A stretch of DNA of 64,000 nt from Rhizobium mesosinicum (GTDB taxonomy: Bacteria; Pseudomonadota; Alphaproteobacteria; Rhizobiales; Rhizobiaceae): the NCBI RefSeq assembly GCF_019511345.1, contig NZ_JAEUAK010000003.1:558001-622000 (forward strand), read 5' to 3'. Numbering within the stretch: the first letter of the stretch is position 1; the number at the start of each line of letters is the position of its first letter. Below the pieces are notes generated by a model. It was not told where the DNA came from. It searched no databases and saw nothing but the letters and a program-made list of their open reading frames with translations. The position numbers and the translations under genes were made by a program. Shown here in pieces: positions 1 to 9,872 of this stretch.

Positions 1-22
1 CGGCAATACAGTCCTGCCAATT

Positions 23-50
23 AAAAGCTCGCCCTCGGGTGAGGGCGAGC
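23..50 (-). terminator. Rho-independent terminator, minus strand
   Basis: A perfect 10-bp stem (27-36 with 41-50, loop 37-40) is followed on the minus strand by TTTT (26-23). On the plus strand no T run follows, so it works only leftward. It lies beyond the porin's own terminator at 165-191, so it is either a back-up terminator or ends a separate short minus-strand transcript. Confidence 0.75.
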
Positions 51-164
51 CCATACCATCTACAGGAGTGGAGTTCTGTATCGATGGGTGAGGCCGATCC
101 AGCAGGGAACCGGACCGACCTCTTTCTTCTGAATTGGAGGTCACCAAACCAGAAGCTCGTGATG

Positions 165-191
165 AAAAACCCCGAGATGTGATCCCGGGGT
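165..191 (-). terminator. Rho-independent terminator of the porin gene
   Basis: On the minus strand an 8-bp stem (CCCCGGGA with TCTCGGGG, one G-U pair, 5-nt loop) is followed directly by TTTTT. It starts about 15 bases after the porin stop codon, the usual distance for an intrinsic terminator. Confidence 0.8.
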
Positions 192-205
192 CTTCAGTGT
201 TCAAA

Positions 206-1243
206 TTAGAACGAGCGCTGCAGACGGAAGTAACCGGTGGTTACGTCGTCGCCATCTTCCGGATCCAGGTACTGGACGGAAGCCTTGGCGTAGAAGTTGT
301 CGACGATCTGGTAGTCGACCGTGAGACCGACCTTCCAGGCATCGCCGAGACCGTCGAAGTCATCCGGAACAGCAGAGGCGCTGCCGAAGTAGTTGCCGTA
401 GTACTGAACGCCGGGGGTGATCTTCAGCTTGTCGGTAGCCTTGATGGCGTACTCGGCAGCAACTGCCCATTCGGCGATCGAGTAGTAGGAGTTCGGACCG
501 CTGGAGTAGACAGCAGCGAGGCCGAGCGTGCCCGGGCCGAGTTCAGCCGTACCCATAGCGCGGATAGCGCCGTCTTCGTTGTCGAAGTCGTAGCCGCCGG
601 TGACCTGGTAGCTGAAGGCGCCGGCCGTGCCGCCGATGCCGAAAGCAACGCCGACGTTGTTGGGCTCTTCGCCATCCTTGAAGACGCCGTCTTCCAGTTC
701 GTCGACGCTGAGGCCAGCGTAGAAGGAACCGGTTTCGTACTGATAACGGAGCGAGTTATGCAGCGTTACGTTGGAGCCGATGTCGTCCGTTTCGCCGGAG
801 AGACCGTCGTCCCACCAGGAGTAGAAGAGACCAGCGCGGAAGCCCGCGATGTCGAGGTAAGCGGAGTCGAGGATCGTCGACTGGTCAGACGCGTTGTCGG
901 CGTTGGCCTGAAGAACGATCACGCCGGTGAGCGGACCGTATTCGGTGTCGCTCTTGGCCGTGAACTGAACCTGACCACGGGTTACAGCATCCCAGCTGGA
1001 GTCGTTCGGGCGAGCGTCGGTTTCGCCAGCGCTCGGGCCGACGTTAACCTGGAAACGGATGTAGCCTTCGATCTTCAGGCAGGTTTCCGTGCCCGGGATG
1101 TAGAAGTAGCCGGTGCCGTAAGCGTCGCAGACGCGAACGTACTCAACCGGTTCCGGCTCGGCAGCGACGATTGCGTCTGCTGCGAATGCCGGTGCAGCGA
1201 TGAGGGCAGCTGCGGAACCAAGCAACATCATACGAATGTTCAT
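206..1243 (-). CDS. Outer membrane porin, Porin_2 (RopA/Omp2b) family
   Basis: A 345-residue protein that should form a trimeric beta-barrel channel in the outer membrane for passive entry of small solutes. It starts with a clear Sec signal peptide (MNIRMMLLGSAAALIAAPAFA, cleavage after about residue 21). The mature protein has the CDAYGTGYFYIPGTETCLKI segment with two cysteines typical of alphaproteobacterial Porin_2 proteins, alternating aromatic and glycine-rich beta strands, and a C-terminal phenylalanine (RLQRSF) needed for barrel assembly. A good ribosome site (AGGAGAT) lies 8-9 bases before the ATG. It is monocistronic, with a long upstream region and its own terminator. Rhizobia usually have several paralogues, so the exact paralogue is not assigned. 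Confidence 0.93.
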   Translation of the reverse strand: MNIRMMLLGSAAALIAAPAFAADAIVAAEPEPVEYVRVCDAYGTGYFYIPGTETCLKIEGYIRFQVNVGPSAGETDARPNDSSWDAVTRGQVQFTAKSDTEYGPLTGVIVLQANADNASDQSTILDSAYLDIAGFRAGLFYSWWDDGLSGETDDIGSNVTLHNSLRYQYETGSFYAGLSVDELEDGVFKDGEEPNNVGVAFGIGGTAGAFSYQVTGGYDFDNEDGAIRAMGTAELGPGTLGLAAVYSSGPNSYYSIAEWAVAAEYAIKATDKLKITPGVQYYGNYFGSASAVPDDFDGLGDAWKVGLTVDYQIVDNFYAKASVQYLDPEDGDDVTTGYFRLQRSF

Positions 1244-1755
1244 GGAAAGCCAATCTCCTAAGTTCGAGTGCGTTCCACGAAAGAACGTCCCCTCTGATAA
1301 AACCCGATCAATTCGGTAGGGCCTAAAATAGCCGAAAGGGGGGAGGGCTCAACAACGAATGCTCTCATTTTATAGCGAATTCTAACTAAACCGTGATGTG
1401 TGTGACAGAAGTACAACAGTCCTGAGGCGGGTATTAACAAGAGGTAAAATGGAACGGCGAAATATTGCTGTTTTAGCACTACTTAGCCGGATTGGCCGCG
1501 CCCAAATGGACACGGGTTCTGCGCCTCAATACCGAACTTTATCGCAAACCGATCCAGATGCGAGCTTGTATTCGCGCATTCGAGCGGTGCGATAGACGGA
1601 AAATGCGGCTGGCCGACGGGAATAGCGGCATGCACGATCGGCACTCGATCGTACCGCGATTCGATACAAGCGATGATTCGACAGAGACCGAGAGCAAGCC
1701 TCGTGAAAGAGCACGCGGTTTCAGAGGGCGCGCTTCTATATCTGTGATCCGAATC
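1244..1755. other. Intergenic region between porin and amide operon
   Basis: About 510 bases without a supported gene. It must hold the porin promoter. A TATAAA box on the minus strand near 1369-1374 is a weak -10 candidate without a good -35. The short open frames here (for example 1258-1479 minus and 1492-2214 plus) have no ribosome site or recognisable product. No clear terminator was found after the amide operon, which ends at 1756. Confidence 0.5.
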
Positions 1756-3428
<1,673 letters not shown>

Positions 3429-3432
<4 letters not shown>

Positions 3433-4373
3433 GCGAATACGATCCTCGGGAAGTAGAAGGAGACGACCCAGTTCGGCATATCGACGATTTCGCTGATGCG
3501 CAGATCGCCGCAGACAGAGCAGAGCAGATAGGCATCGATGGCACTCATGCCATGTTCAGCAGTCAGAAGATCGATCATGCGCATCACGCTTTCGCGTGCG
3601 CCGGTCATCAGGTCCGGACCGATGCCGGTCGTGACTTCATAGCCGGCGCCATCGAGATGGCGGGTGACGGGTCCGGTGGTGGTGAAGCGCGGCGTCTGTA
3701 GGCGTGCATCCTTGACGAGCTCGATCGTCGCCTCGACATTCATCTGACTTTCGATCGCGGTGCCGCAGACTTCGCCGTCGCCTTGGGCAGCGTGCGTGTC
3801 GCCGATAGAGAAGAGAGCGCCTTCGACCTCGATCGGCAGATAGAGAGTGACACCAGCAGTCAGGTCGCGGATATCCATATTGCCGCCGATACGGCGTGGC
3901 GGCACGACGGAATGCGTGCCGGGTTCCGCCGGGGCAACCCCGATCGTGCCGGCAAAGGGTTTCAGCGGTACGCGGCCGCCAGGCCCGTAAAGGGCTGGCG
4001 TCATACTGTTGGCGTCGTAGGACCAGACGTGCAGTGCCGGTTCCTTGAATTGGTCGGCAAGCAGGCCGAAGCCGGGAATATTGGCCGTCCAGCCCGCACC
4101 CGAGGGAATGAACTTGCGCAGCGTCACCTTTAGCGCATCGCCGGGCTTGGCGCCCTCGACGTAGATCGGGCCGGAAACCGGATTGATCTTGCTGAAATCC
4201 AGATTGTTCAGCGTCTCCAATGTTGCGTCGCTGCCGAGCTGGCCGCCGGAGGAGTCCAAGCATTCGAAATGGATCGTTTCGCCTGGCTTGGCGACGACGG
4301 CGGGTGCAAAATCCTTGTTCCAACCTAAATTATGCTGGGCGCGGTGAATGGTGTGGGTGCAGGCAATGCACAT
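3429..4373 (-). CDS. fmdA: Acetamidase/formamidase family amidase
   Basis: A 314-residue member of the FmdA_AmdA family, which hydrolyses formamide or other short aliphatic amides to the acid and ammonia. The sequence begins MCIACTHTIHRAQHNLGWN, contains the family-typical opening that places substrate groups (PGETIHFECLDSSGGQL), and the GDTHAAQGDGEVCGTAIES segment, where histidine, aspartate and glutamate sit in the family's active-site region. Length is normal for the short formamidase branch. The ATG has a good ribosome site (GAGGGAG). It sits between the binding-protein and ATPase genes of an AmiC/AmiR-controlled operon, which supports a role in using amides as a nitrogen source. Formamide versus acetamide preference is not decidable here. 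Confidence 0.88.
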
Positions 4374-4398
4374 AAGGTGTCTCCCTCGATTTTATGGA

Positions 4399-4423
4399 GC
4401 CTTCCCGACTGGACCGGGAAGGC
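4399..4423 (-). other. Intra-operon stem-loop between binding protein and formamidase
   Basis: A perfect 9-bp stem (4399-4407 with 4415-4423, 7-nt loop) lies in the 66-base gap after the binding-protein stop. No T run follows on the minus strand, so it is more likely an mRNA-stabilising or processing hairpin that raises binding-protein levels over downstream genes than a terminator. That role is inference. Confidence 0.6.
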
Positions 4424-4439
4424 GCTGTTTCCTTAGGGC

Positions 4440-6059
4440 TTATTGCTTCACGTGGATCGCGTCGTAGTTAATGACGCGGGTCGGGTCGATGTAGATATTG
4501 TCAGCGCCGCCCATGCGCAGCGACTTGGCTACGACGCGGCGCTCGTTGATGACCGGAACCCATGGCGCATCGGCCATGATGTCGGTGAAGATCTTGCCCC
4601 AGGCAGCGATACGCTCTGCAGACTTTGCCGGGTCGGACATGGAGTCGGCGGCAACTGCACGCTTGTCGAGATCCGCATTGCAATACCAGGACCAGTTCCA
4701 GCCGCCCTGAACAGCGCCGGCGCAACCGAGGATCGGGCCGTAGAAGTTCGAAGGGTCCGGGAAGTCGGCGATCCAGGCCATGCCGCCCGACCAGATCATC
4801 GGCGCTTCGCCTTCCGTACCGCCGGCCGAAATGACGTTGGCTTGGGCAAGCGCGCGAACTTCAGCCTTGACGCCGACGGCTGCAAGATCCTGCTGGATCG
4901 CCTGGGCGATACGCGGCTGTGGATCGGTGTTGGTCGAATAGAGCACTGTCTCGAAGCCGTCTGGGAAGCCCGCTTCCGCCAGTAGAGCCTTCGCCTTGGC
5001 AGCGTCATAGGCATAGCCTGTAAAGGACTTGTCGTAACCGGGCATCAGCGGCGGCAGCGGCTGGTCGGCAGGCGTTGCGCGGCCGTTGAGGATGCGCGTG
5101 ATGCGCTCCTTATTGATGGCCATGTTGATGGCCTGGCGCACTTTGACGTTATCGAAGGGCTTCACCTTGGTGTTCAGCGTGATGTAGCCAGTGTGAAGCT
5201 GCTCGCCATCGACGATCATCTGTGCGCCATCGGCAGAGTTCTTGATCTCGATGAATTTTGCGGGCGGGATACCGTCGCCGGCAATATCGACTTCACCTTT
5301 CTGCAGGCGCAGCAGTGCAACCAGCGGCTCCTGCCCCACTTCGACCTTGAAGCTGTCGATATAGGGCACACCTTTGACGAAATAATCCTTGTTGCGCTCG
5401 AAGACGAGCTGCTGGCCGATCGTCCAGTCCTTCAGGATAAAGGTGCCGGAACCGATAGGCTTCTTGCCGAAATCGCCGCCGGCGGCTTCGACCGCTTCTT
5501 TCGGCACGACCGAGGCGAAATTGATCGCGAGCACGTGCAGGAAGGTCGCGTCAGGACGCGACAGGTGGAAGATGACAGTGTTTTCGTCGGGCGTCTCGAT
5601 GCCCGAGAGCGTTTCGGCCTTGCCGCCGGTCTCATCCTCGAAGCCTTGGATGGCGCCGAAGAAGCCGGCGCCCGGGCCTTGCGTCTTCGGGTTGACTGCG
5701 CGCTCGATCGAATATTTCACGTCGGAAGCGACGACTTCACGGCCGTTGGAGAATTTCACGCCCTTATGCAGCTTGAACGTATAGGTGAGGCCATCCGGCG
5801 ATACCGTGAAGCTTTCGGCGAGCGACGGAATCGGGTTCGGCGTGCCCGGTTCGTAATCCATCAGGCGCGAATAGAGGCTCTTGATCATCGACCAGTTGAC
5901 CCAGTCGTAGCCGATGGCCGGGTCGAGCGTAGTGATGTCGTCCTTGTAGGTGACGACGATATCGCCGCCTTGCTTGGGCGTTTCCTGTGCCGTGGCAGCG
6001 AAGGGGGCGAGCGCCACCATCGTTGCCATGGTTGTGTGTCGAAGCCAGCGTTTGAACAT
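4440..6059 (-). CDS. ABC transporter substrate-binding protein, family 5 (peptide type)
   Basis: A 539-residue periplasmic binding protein of the DppA/OppA class (SBP_bac_5). The start at 6059 (MFKRWLRHTTMATMVALAPFAATAQE) gives a normal Sec signal peptide with cleavage near residue 24 and has an AAGGGG ribosome site; the longer frame to 6158 would bury the signal. Family hallmarks include DPAIGYDWVNWSMIKSLYSRLMDYE near the N terminus, a TYTFKLHKGVKFSNGREVVASDVKYSIER segment, and WIADFPDPSNFYGPI near the C terminus. It delivers ligand to the permeases encoded just upstream. Given the amiC/amiR and formamidase neighbours, the ligand may be a short amide or amide-bearing compound rather than a peptide; this is inferred. 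Confidence 0.92.
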   Translation of the reverse strand: MFKRWLRHTTMATMVALAPFAATAQETPKQGGDIVVTYKDDITTLDPAIGYDWVNWSMIKSLYSRLMDYEPGTPNPIPSLAESFTVSPDGLTYTFKLHKGVKFSNGREVVASDVKYSIERAVNPKTQGPGAGFFGAIQGFEDETGGKAETLSGIETPDENTVIFHLSRPDATFLHVLAINFASVVPKEAVEAAGGDFGKKPIGSGTFILKDWTIGQQLVFERNKDYFVKGVPYIDSFKVEVGQEPLVALLRLQKGEVDIAGDGIPPAKFIEIKNSADGAQMIVDGEQLHTGYITLNTKVKPFDNVKVRQAINMAINKERITRILNGRATPADQPLPPLMPGYDKSFTGYAYDAAKAKALLAEAGFPDGFETVLYSTNTDPQPRIAQAIQQDLAAVGVKAEVRALAQANVISAGGTEGEAPMIWSGGMAWIADFPDPSNFYGPILGCAGAVQGGWNWSWYCNADLDKRAVAADSMSDPAKSAERIAAWGKIFTDIMADAPWVPVINERRVVAKSLRMGGADNIYIDPTRVINYDAIHVKQ

Positions 6060-6084
6060 TCGGGTTCCCCTTCTTTGGTTGCTG

Positions 6085-7005
6085 TCAACGTGTACGGATG
6101 CGTGGATCGATAAGCGGGGCCACCAGGTCGGCGAGCAAGTTGCCGATGACGATGGCAAGTGCAGATGTCAGCGTGACGCCCATGATGATGGGTATGTCTA
6201 CCTGCTGGATTGCCTGCCAGGCGAGTTGACCAATGCCCGGCCAGCCATAGACCGCTTCGACGACGACCACGCCGCCCATGAACTGGCCGATATCGATACC
6301 GATCATGGCGATGATCGGCAGGATGGCGTTTGGCAGGGCGTGGCGGAAGATGATGCGGCGCGAGGAGAGGCCCTTAGCCCGCGCCGTGCGCACATAGTCC
6401 TGATTGAGCACGTCGATCATCGCGGATCGCACCATGCGCGCATACCAGCCGGCGCCGAGGACGCCGAGGGTGGAGGCTGGCAGTACGACATGGGCGAACG
6501 TGCCATAGCCGCTCATGGGTAGCCATCCGAGCGTTACGGCAAAGACATAAAGAAGCAGCAAGGCGACGACGAACTGCGGCGCTGAAACCCCGACAAACGA
6601 GGCCGTCATGACGAGCCGGTCGACGGAACCGCCGCGGCGGACGGCGGCGATCGTGCCAAGCGTCAAGCCGAGAGCGACTTCCACTAGGATGCCGGCTAGC
6701 ATCAGGACGAGCGTTGCCGGCAGGCGGGCGGCGATCAGTGTCCAGACCTCTGTCTTCTGCGCATAGGAGCGGCCGAGATTGCCGTGCAGCAAGTTGCTCA
6801 AGTAGGTGCTGAACTGGACGAGCAGCGGCTGATCTAGGCCGAGTTCGTGACGGATGTTGGCGACCGTCTGCGCTGTAGCACTGCGGCCGGCGATCATGCG
6901 CGCTGGGTCGGCCGGCAGCGCATAGAGCAGCACGAAAGTGATGGCGGCAACGCCAAGAAGAATGAGGGCGGCCTGCACGAGCCGGCGAAGGATGAGGGAG
7001 ATCAT
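6085..7005 (-). CDS. ABC transporter permease, DppB-like
   Basis: A 306-residue inner-membrane permease with about six transmembrane segments, the first at residues 5-27 (RRLVQAALILLGVAAITFVLLYALPADPA). It carries the DppB-type loop (YVRTARAKGLSSRRIIFRHALPNAILPII), the EAA-like motif that docks on the ATPase. The start is set at the ATG at 7005, which overlaps the stop of the upstream permease by one base (TGATG); the open frame to 7116 is only an extension into that gene. It pairs with the 7005-7853 permease. Confidence 0.92.
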   Translation of the reverse strand: MISLILRRLVQAALILLGVAAITFVLLYALPADPARMIAGRSATAQTVANIRHELGLDQPLLVQFSTYLSNLLHGNLGRSYAQKTEVWTLIAARLPATLVLMLAGILVEVALGLTLGTIAAVRRGGSVDRLVMTASFVGVSAPQFVVALLLLYVFAVTLGWLPMSGYGTFAHVVLPASTLGVLGAGWYARMVRSAMIDVLNQDYVRTARAKGLSSRRIIFRHALPNAILPIIAMIGIDIGQFMGGVVVVEAVYGWPGIGQLAWQAIQQVDIPIIMGVTLTSALAIVIGNLLADLVAPLIDPRIRTR

Positions 7006-7853
7006 CAGCCTCTCCCCCGCTGGGTCGGATCGAGAATATCGCGTAGCGCATCCCCGACCAGATTGAAGGAGAGCGCCGTCAGCAGGATGACCGCACCGGG
7101 GAAGAAGACGAGCCACGGGGCTGCCTGGAAATAGCTCTGGCTCTCGAAGATGATGTTGCCCCAGGACGGCTGCGGCGGCTGCACTCCGATGCCGAGGAAA
7201 GAAAGCGTCGCCTCAAGCAGCACGGTCGTGGCGATGCCGAGCGTGCCCCAGACGATCGCTGTAGGCACCAGATGTGGCAGGATATGCAGGAAGAGCACGC
7301 GCATATGCCCGGCACCGAGCGAGCGCTCGGCCATGATGAAATCACGCTCCACCAGTCCGCGCGTCTCGGTATAGACGATGCGGGCGACCTGAACCCAGTT
7401 GACGAGCGCAATCACCATGGCGACGATCCAGAGGCTCGGCCGCAGCAAGGCGGCAAGCACGATTGCGAGCAGCAGCGCCGGGAAAGCCATCATCAGATCG
7501 GTGAAGCGCATCAGGATATTGCCGAGGACGCCGCGCAGATAACCGGCAAGGATGCCGATGAAGAGGCCGATCGCGACCGCGATGCCGTTGGCGACGAGCC
7601 CGATGACGAGCGAGGTGCGCGCACCGAAGAGCATGCGCGAGAAGAGATCGCGCCCCAGCGTATCGGTGCCAAGCAGATAGGGGCCGCCGGGCGGCAGGGG
7701 GGCGCCTTCCAGTGACAATCCGTCGAACATCTGCTCGTCGGGATTGAAAGGCGCGATCCAGGGGGCCGCCACCGCAAGGCCGATGACGATAAGCACGACG
7801 ATAAGGCCAAAAAGGGCGGTCGGCTGCCTTAAAATGGCTTTCAATACACGCAT
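7005..7853 (-). CDS. ABC transporter permease, DppC-like
   Basis: A 282-residue inner-membrane permease with the N-terminal features of the DppC/OppC group: one membrane segment, then a periplasmic part with HPxG-like and LLGTDTLGRDLFSRMLFGARTSL motifs. The cytoplasmic EAA-type loop reads AERSLGAGHMRVLFLHILPHLVPT. The ATG follows the amiR stop with no gap (TGAATG), so translation is coupled. It is the third gene of the operon. Confidence 0.92.
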   Translation of the reverse strand: MRVLKAILRQPTALFGLIVVLIVIGLAVAAPWIAPFNPDEQMFDGLSLEGAPLPPGGPYLLGTDTLGRDLFSRMLFGARTSLVIGLVANGIAVAIGLFIGILAGYLRGVLGNILMRFTDLMMAFPALLLAIVLAALLRPSLWIVAMVIALVNWVQVARIVYTETRGLVERDFIMAERSLGAGHMRVLFLHILPHLVPTAIVWGTLGIATTVLLEATLSFLGIGVQPPQPSWGNIIFESQSYFQAAPWLVFFPGAVILLTALSFNLVGDALRDILDPTQRGRG

Positions 7854-8435
7854 TCAACCCGCCTCCGGCAACGGTTCTATGCCACCGATGATGAAGGCAG
7901 CGATCTGTTCCATGGGCAGCCGGCGACGCATGGCGCAGTTACGCAGGATCGAATAGGCGCGCTCTTCATCGACGCCGTGCGCCTTCATGAGCTTTTCGAC
8001 GGCGGCATGAACCAGCGGTCGCAGGCGCACGCGCTCTTCGAGATATTGCAGGCGCTCGGCCACACCCTTGCGCTCCTGATGAATCGAGACGGCCATGACG
8101 AGGGCCGGATAGACGGCGGAGGCAGCAATAGGCTTGGCGATAACAGCGCCGGCACCCTGGCTGAGCGCCCAGGCGATACGGCCCGGCGCTTCCGAGCCGA
8201 GCAATGCGACGACGGGGCATGTCGGAACGGCACTGCTCCAGGGCAGGAGATCATCAAAACCCTGGTCGGCATCGACGATAACTAGATCGGGTACGCTTGC
8301 CGCTGAAAGCGGCGCCCATTGCAGGGTTGCCGAAAGCCCGAGAAGACGCAGCTGACGGATCAGCCTTTCGGTATTGCCGTCCTCGCGGTGCAGGACGACG
8401 GCATGCCAGCCGGTGAAATTGGGTGTTTCCTTCAT
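7854..8435 (-). CDS. amiR: AmiR-type ANTAR transcription antiterminator
   Basis: A 193-residue protein with an N-terminal receiver-like domain (about 10-120), a short coiled linker (QERKGVAERLQYLEERVRLR) and a C-terminal ANTAR RNA-binding domain (about 125-186, with VEKLMKAHGVDEERAYSILRNCAMRRRLPMEQIAAFII). As in Pseudomonas AmiR the receiver is probably not phosphorylated: the usual acidic pocket is replaced by HREDG, although Asp55 is present. In the known AmiC/AmiR system, amide binding by AmiC frees AmiR, which binds leader RNA and prevents termination. Its ATG overlaps the amiC stop by 4 bases (ATGA), as expected for equal production of partners. A matching leader terminator lies at 9582-9627. 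Confidence 0.92.
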   Translation of the reverse strand: MKETPNFTGWHAVVLHREDGNTERLIRQLRLLGLSATLQWAPLSAASVPDLVIVDADQGFDDLLPWSSAVPTCPVVALLGSEAPGRIAWALSQGAGAVIAKPIAASAVYPALVMAVSIHQERKGVAERLQYLEERVRLRPLVHAAVEKLMKAHGVDEERAYSILRNCAMRRRLPMEQIAAFIIGGIEPLPEAG

Positions 8436-9565
8436 GATACCACCCGCAATTTCGGCGAAGACGTCTTGCTGCGGCCGGTCAGATAGGGATCGGCGGCGAG
8501 TGGTGGGCGCGAGGCGATCACATCGAAGCCGTTCTGAGCGTTGATGCGACCGAGATGGAAGGGCAGGGCGGCGTGGTTCGTCTCGCGGTCGATGTTGAGC
8601 GCGCCGAAGGGTGTCGCCCAGCTCTTGCCGTACAATTCCCGGCGCACTGCGGAAGGCTCGTCACCGCCGGCCGCCACAATCGCATCGACGCAGAGCCGCA
8701 CGGCTGCATAGGCACTGGCAAAGACGCTGGAGATACGGCGCTCGGCGCCAAAATGGGCGACGATCCGCTGCTTGAATTCGGCGTTTTCGGATGTCGCGAC
8801 GCTGTCGAAATAAGAGGCGGCACAGAGCTGGCCGGTGGCGGCACCCGGTGGGATATCATCGAGCTCGCACTCCATCAGGTCGCAGCTGACAACAGGGCAA
8901 TTCTCCGGCCGGAAAGTCGGGTCGCGATCGGCAAGCCGCCGGATCGCCTCGTGGAAAGCATAGCTCGAGGGGCCGATCAGATTGTTGAGGATGAAACTCG
9001 GACGGCGCTGCTCGATATCGGTCACGATGCGCTCGACCGCGGTTTCCTCGAGCGGCAGGTAACGCTCTCCGAGAACCTCGCCACCGGCATTGGTGGTGAG
9101 TTCACGGGCAAGCCGATTCATCTCCCAGCCCCAGACATAATTGGCCCCGACAAGATAGGGCCGATTGCCGTAGCGTGGGATCAGGTGCTCGAAAAGCGGC
9201 AAGAGATGCTGGTTGGGGCAACCGCCGACATAGATGACATTCTCATTCGCCTCGAACCCTTCGTAGGGGCACATATACCAGAGCAGCCCGTCATGTTTTT
9301 CGATAAGCGGAATGACCTCCTTGCGAGCGGCCGAGGTGATGGTGCCGACGATATGGCGGCAGCCGGCACGCAGCAGACGACGGGCGCCTTCGAGATAGGC
9401 GGCAAGATCGGCTTGCGGATCAAAGAAGATCGGTTCGACCGGCCGGCCGCTCGCCGCGGCGAATTCGGCAATCGCAAATTCCGCGCCAGCGCGCGCGTCG
9501 CGCCCCATGGAGCCGTAGGGGCCGGTGGTGGAGTAAAGAATGCCAATTTTCAACGCATCATTCAT
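8432..9565 (-). CDS. amiC: AmiC-type amide sensor, negative regulator of AmiR
   Basis: A 377-residue periplasmic-binding-protein fold (Peripla_BP_6) without a signal peptide, so cytoplasmic, as is known for AmiC. The opening KIGILYSTTGPYGSMGRDARAG and the YMCPYEGFEANENVIYVGG and PYLVGANYVWGWEMNR segments are typical of the AmiC/UrtA group. It should bind a short amide and release AmiR. An ATG at 9592 is in frame but lies inside the stem of the leader terminator; the start at 9565 (MNDALKIGILY) matches the usual length better. No strong ribosome site precedes either. First gene of a seven-gene operon. The absence of a signal peptide argues against a transporter binding protein. Confidence 0.9.
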   Translation of the reverse strand: MNDALKIGILYSTTGPYGSMGRDARAGAEFAIAEFAAASGRPVEPIFFDPQADLAAYLEGARRLLRAGCRHIVGTITSAARKEVIPLIEKHDGLLWYMCPYEGFEANENVIYVGGCPNQHLLPLFEHLIPRYGNRPYLVGANYVWGWEMNRLARELTTNAGGEVLGERYLPLEETAVERIVTDIEQRRPSFILNNLIGPSSYAFHEAIRRLADRDPTFRPENCPVVSCDLMECELDDIPPGAATGQLCAASYFDSVATSENAEFKQRIVAHFGAERRISSVFASAYAAVRLCVDAIVAAGGDEPSAVRRELYGKSWATPFGALNIDRETNHAALPFHLGRINAQNGFDVIASRPPLAADPYLTGRSKTSSPKLRVVS

Positions 9566-9581
9566 CTGCAAGCCAAAAACC

Positions 9582-9627
9582 AAAAACCCCATGAAGGCGT
9601 CCCATCCGCGACGGGGCCATCATGGGG
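9582..9627 (-). terminator. Leader terminator of the amiC operon (antitermination target)
   Basis: On the minus strand an 8-bp outer stem (CCCCATGA, 9627-9620, with TCATGGGG, 9594-9587), plus inner GGC/GCC and CCC/GGG pairs, is followed directly by TTTTT (9586-9582), GG and a second TTTTT. It ends about 10 bases before the amiC ATG at 9565. A terminator placed between promoter and first gene of an ANTAR operon is the expected AmiR control site. Confidence 0.8.
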
Positions 9628-9663
9628 CGAAACTGCCCAGCGACTATCGAAGTCATGTAAGAA

Positions 9664-9691
9664 TGCGGAGGCGCTCTCTGCCTAATCCGCA
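9664..9691 (-). promoter_or_regulatory. Candidate ANTAR-binding RNA hairpin in the amiC leader
   Basis: The RNA would form TGCGG + AGGC paired with GCCT + CCGCA (nine pairs, a 3-nt bulge ATT). The loop AGAGAGC has A at position 1 and G at position 4, as in described ANTAR RNA loops, although it is 7 rather than 6 nt. A weaker hairpin (9642-9654) and then the terminator follow. The order promoter, hairpin, terminator fits AmiR control; protein binding itself is inferred. Confidence 0.5.
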
Positions 9692-9698
9692 GGCTTGA

Positions 9699-9727
9699 AT
9701 AAAATACAGGCAGTCCGGTTTTGTCAA
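9699..9727 (-). promoter_or_regulatory. Sigma70-type promoter of the amiC operon
   Basis: Minus-strand TTGACA (9727-9722) is followed after 17 bases by TTTTAT (9704-9699). The start point would fall near 9690, just before or within the leader hairpin. It is the only good promoter match in the gap. Confidence 0.55.
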
Positions 9728-9872
9728 GCGTGTGGCAGGCGAAATCCGGGACGGTGCGGTGAGATCACAGCTGGGGCTGAAGACCTGAAGATGAAGCTCT
9801 CGTGCCGTGCCGGACACCGTTTGGAAGCCAATGTGGGCCGGTAAAAGCCGAGTTCGCGTAGAGGCCCGATCT

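Noticed and set aside
134-1261. Plus-strand open frame opposite the porin
   Set aside because: The minus-strand frame has a signal peptide, porin motifs, a ribosome site and a terminator; this one has none.
9566-9592. Upstream ATG at 9592 as the amiC start
   Set aside because: The ATG is inside the 3' arm of the leader terminator stem and the extra residues come from the T tracts; AmiC length fits the start at 9565.
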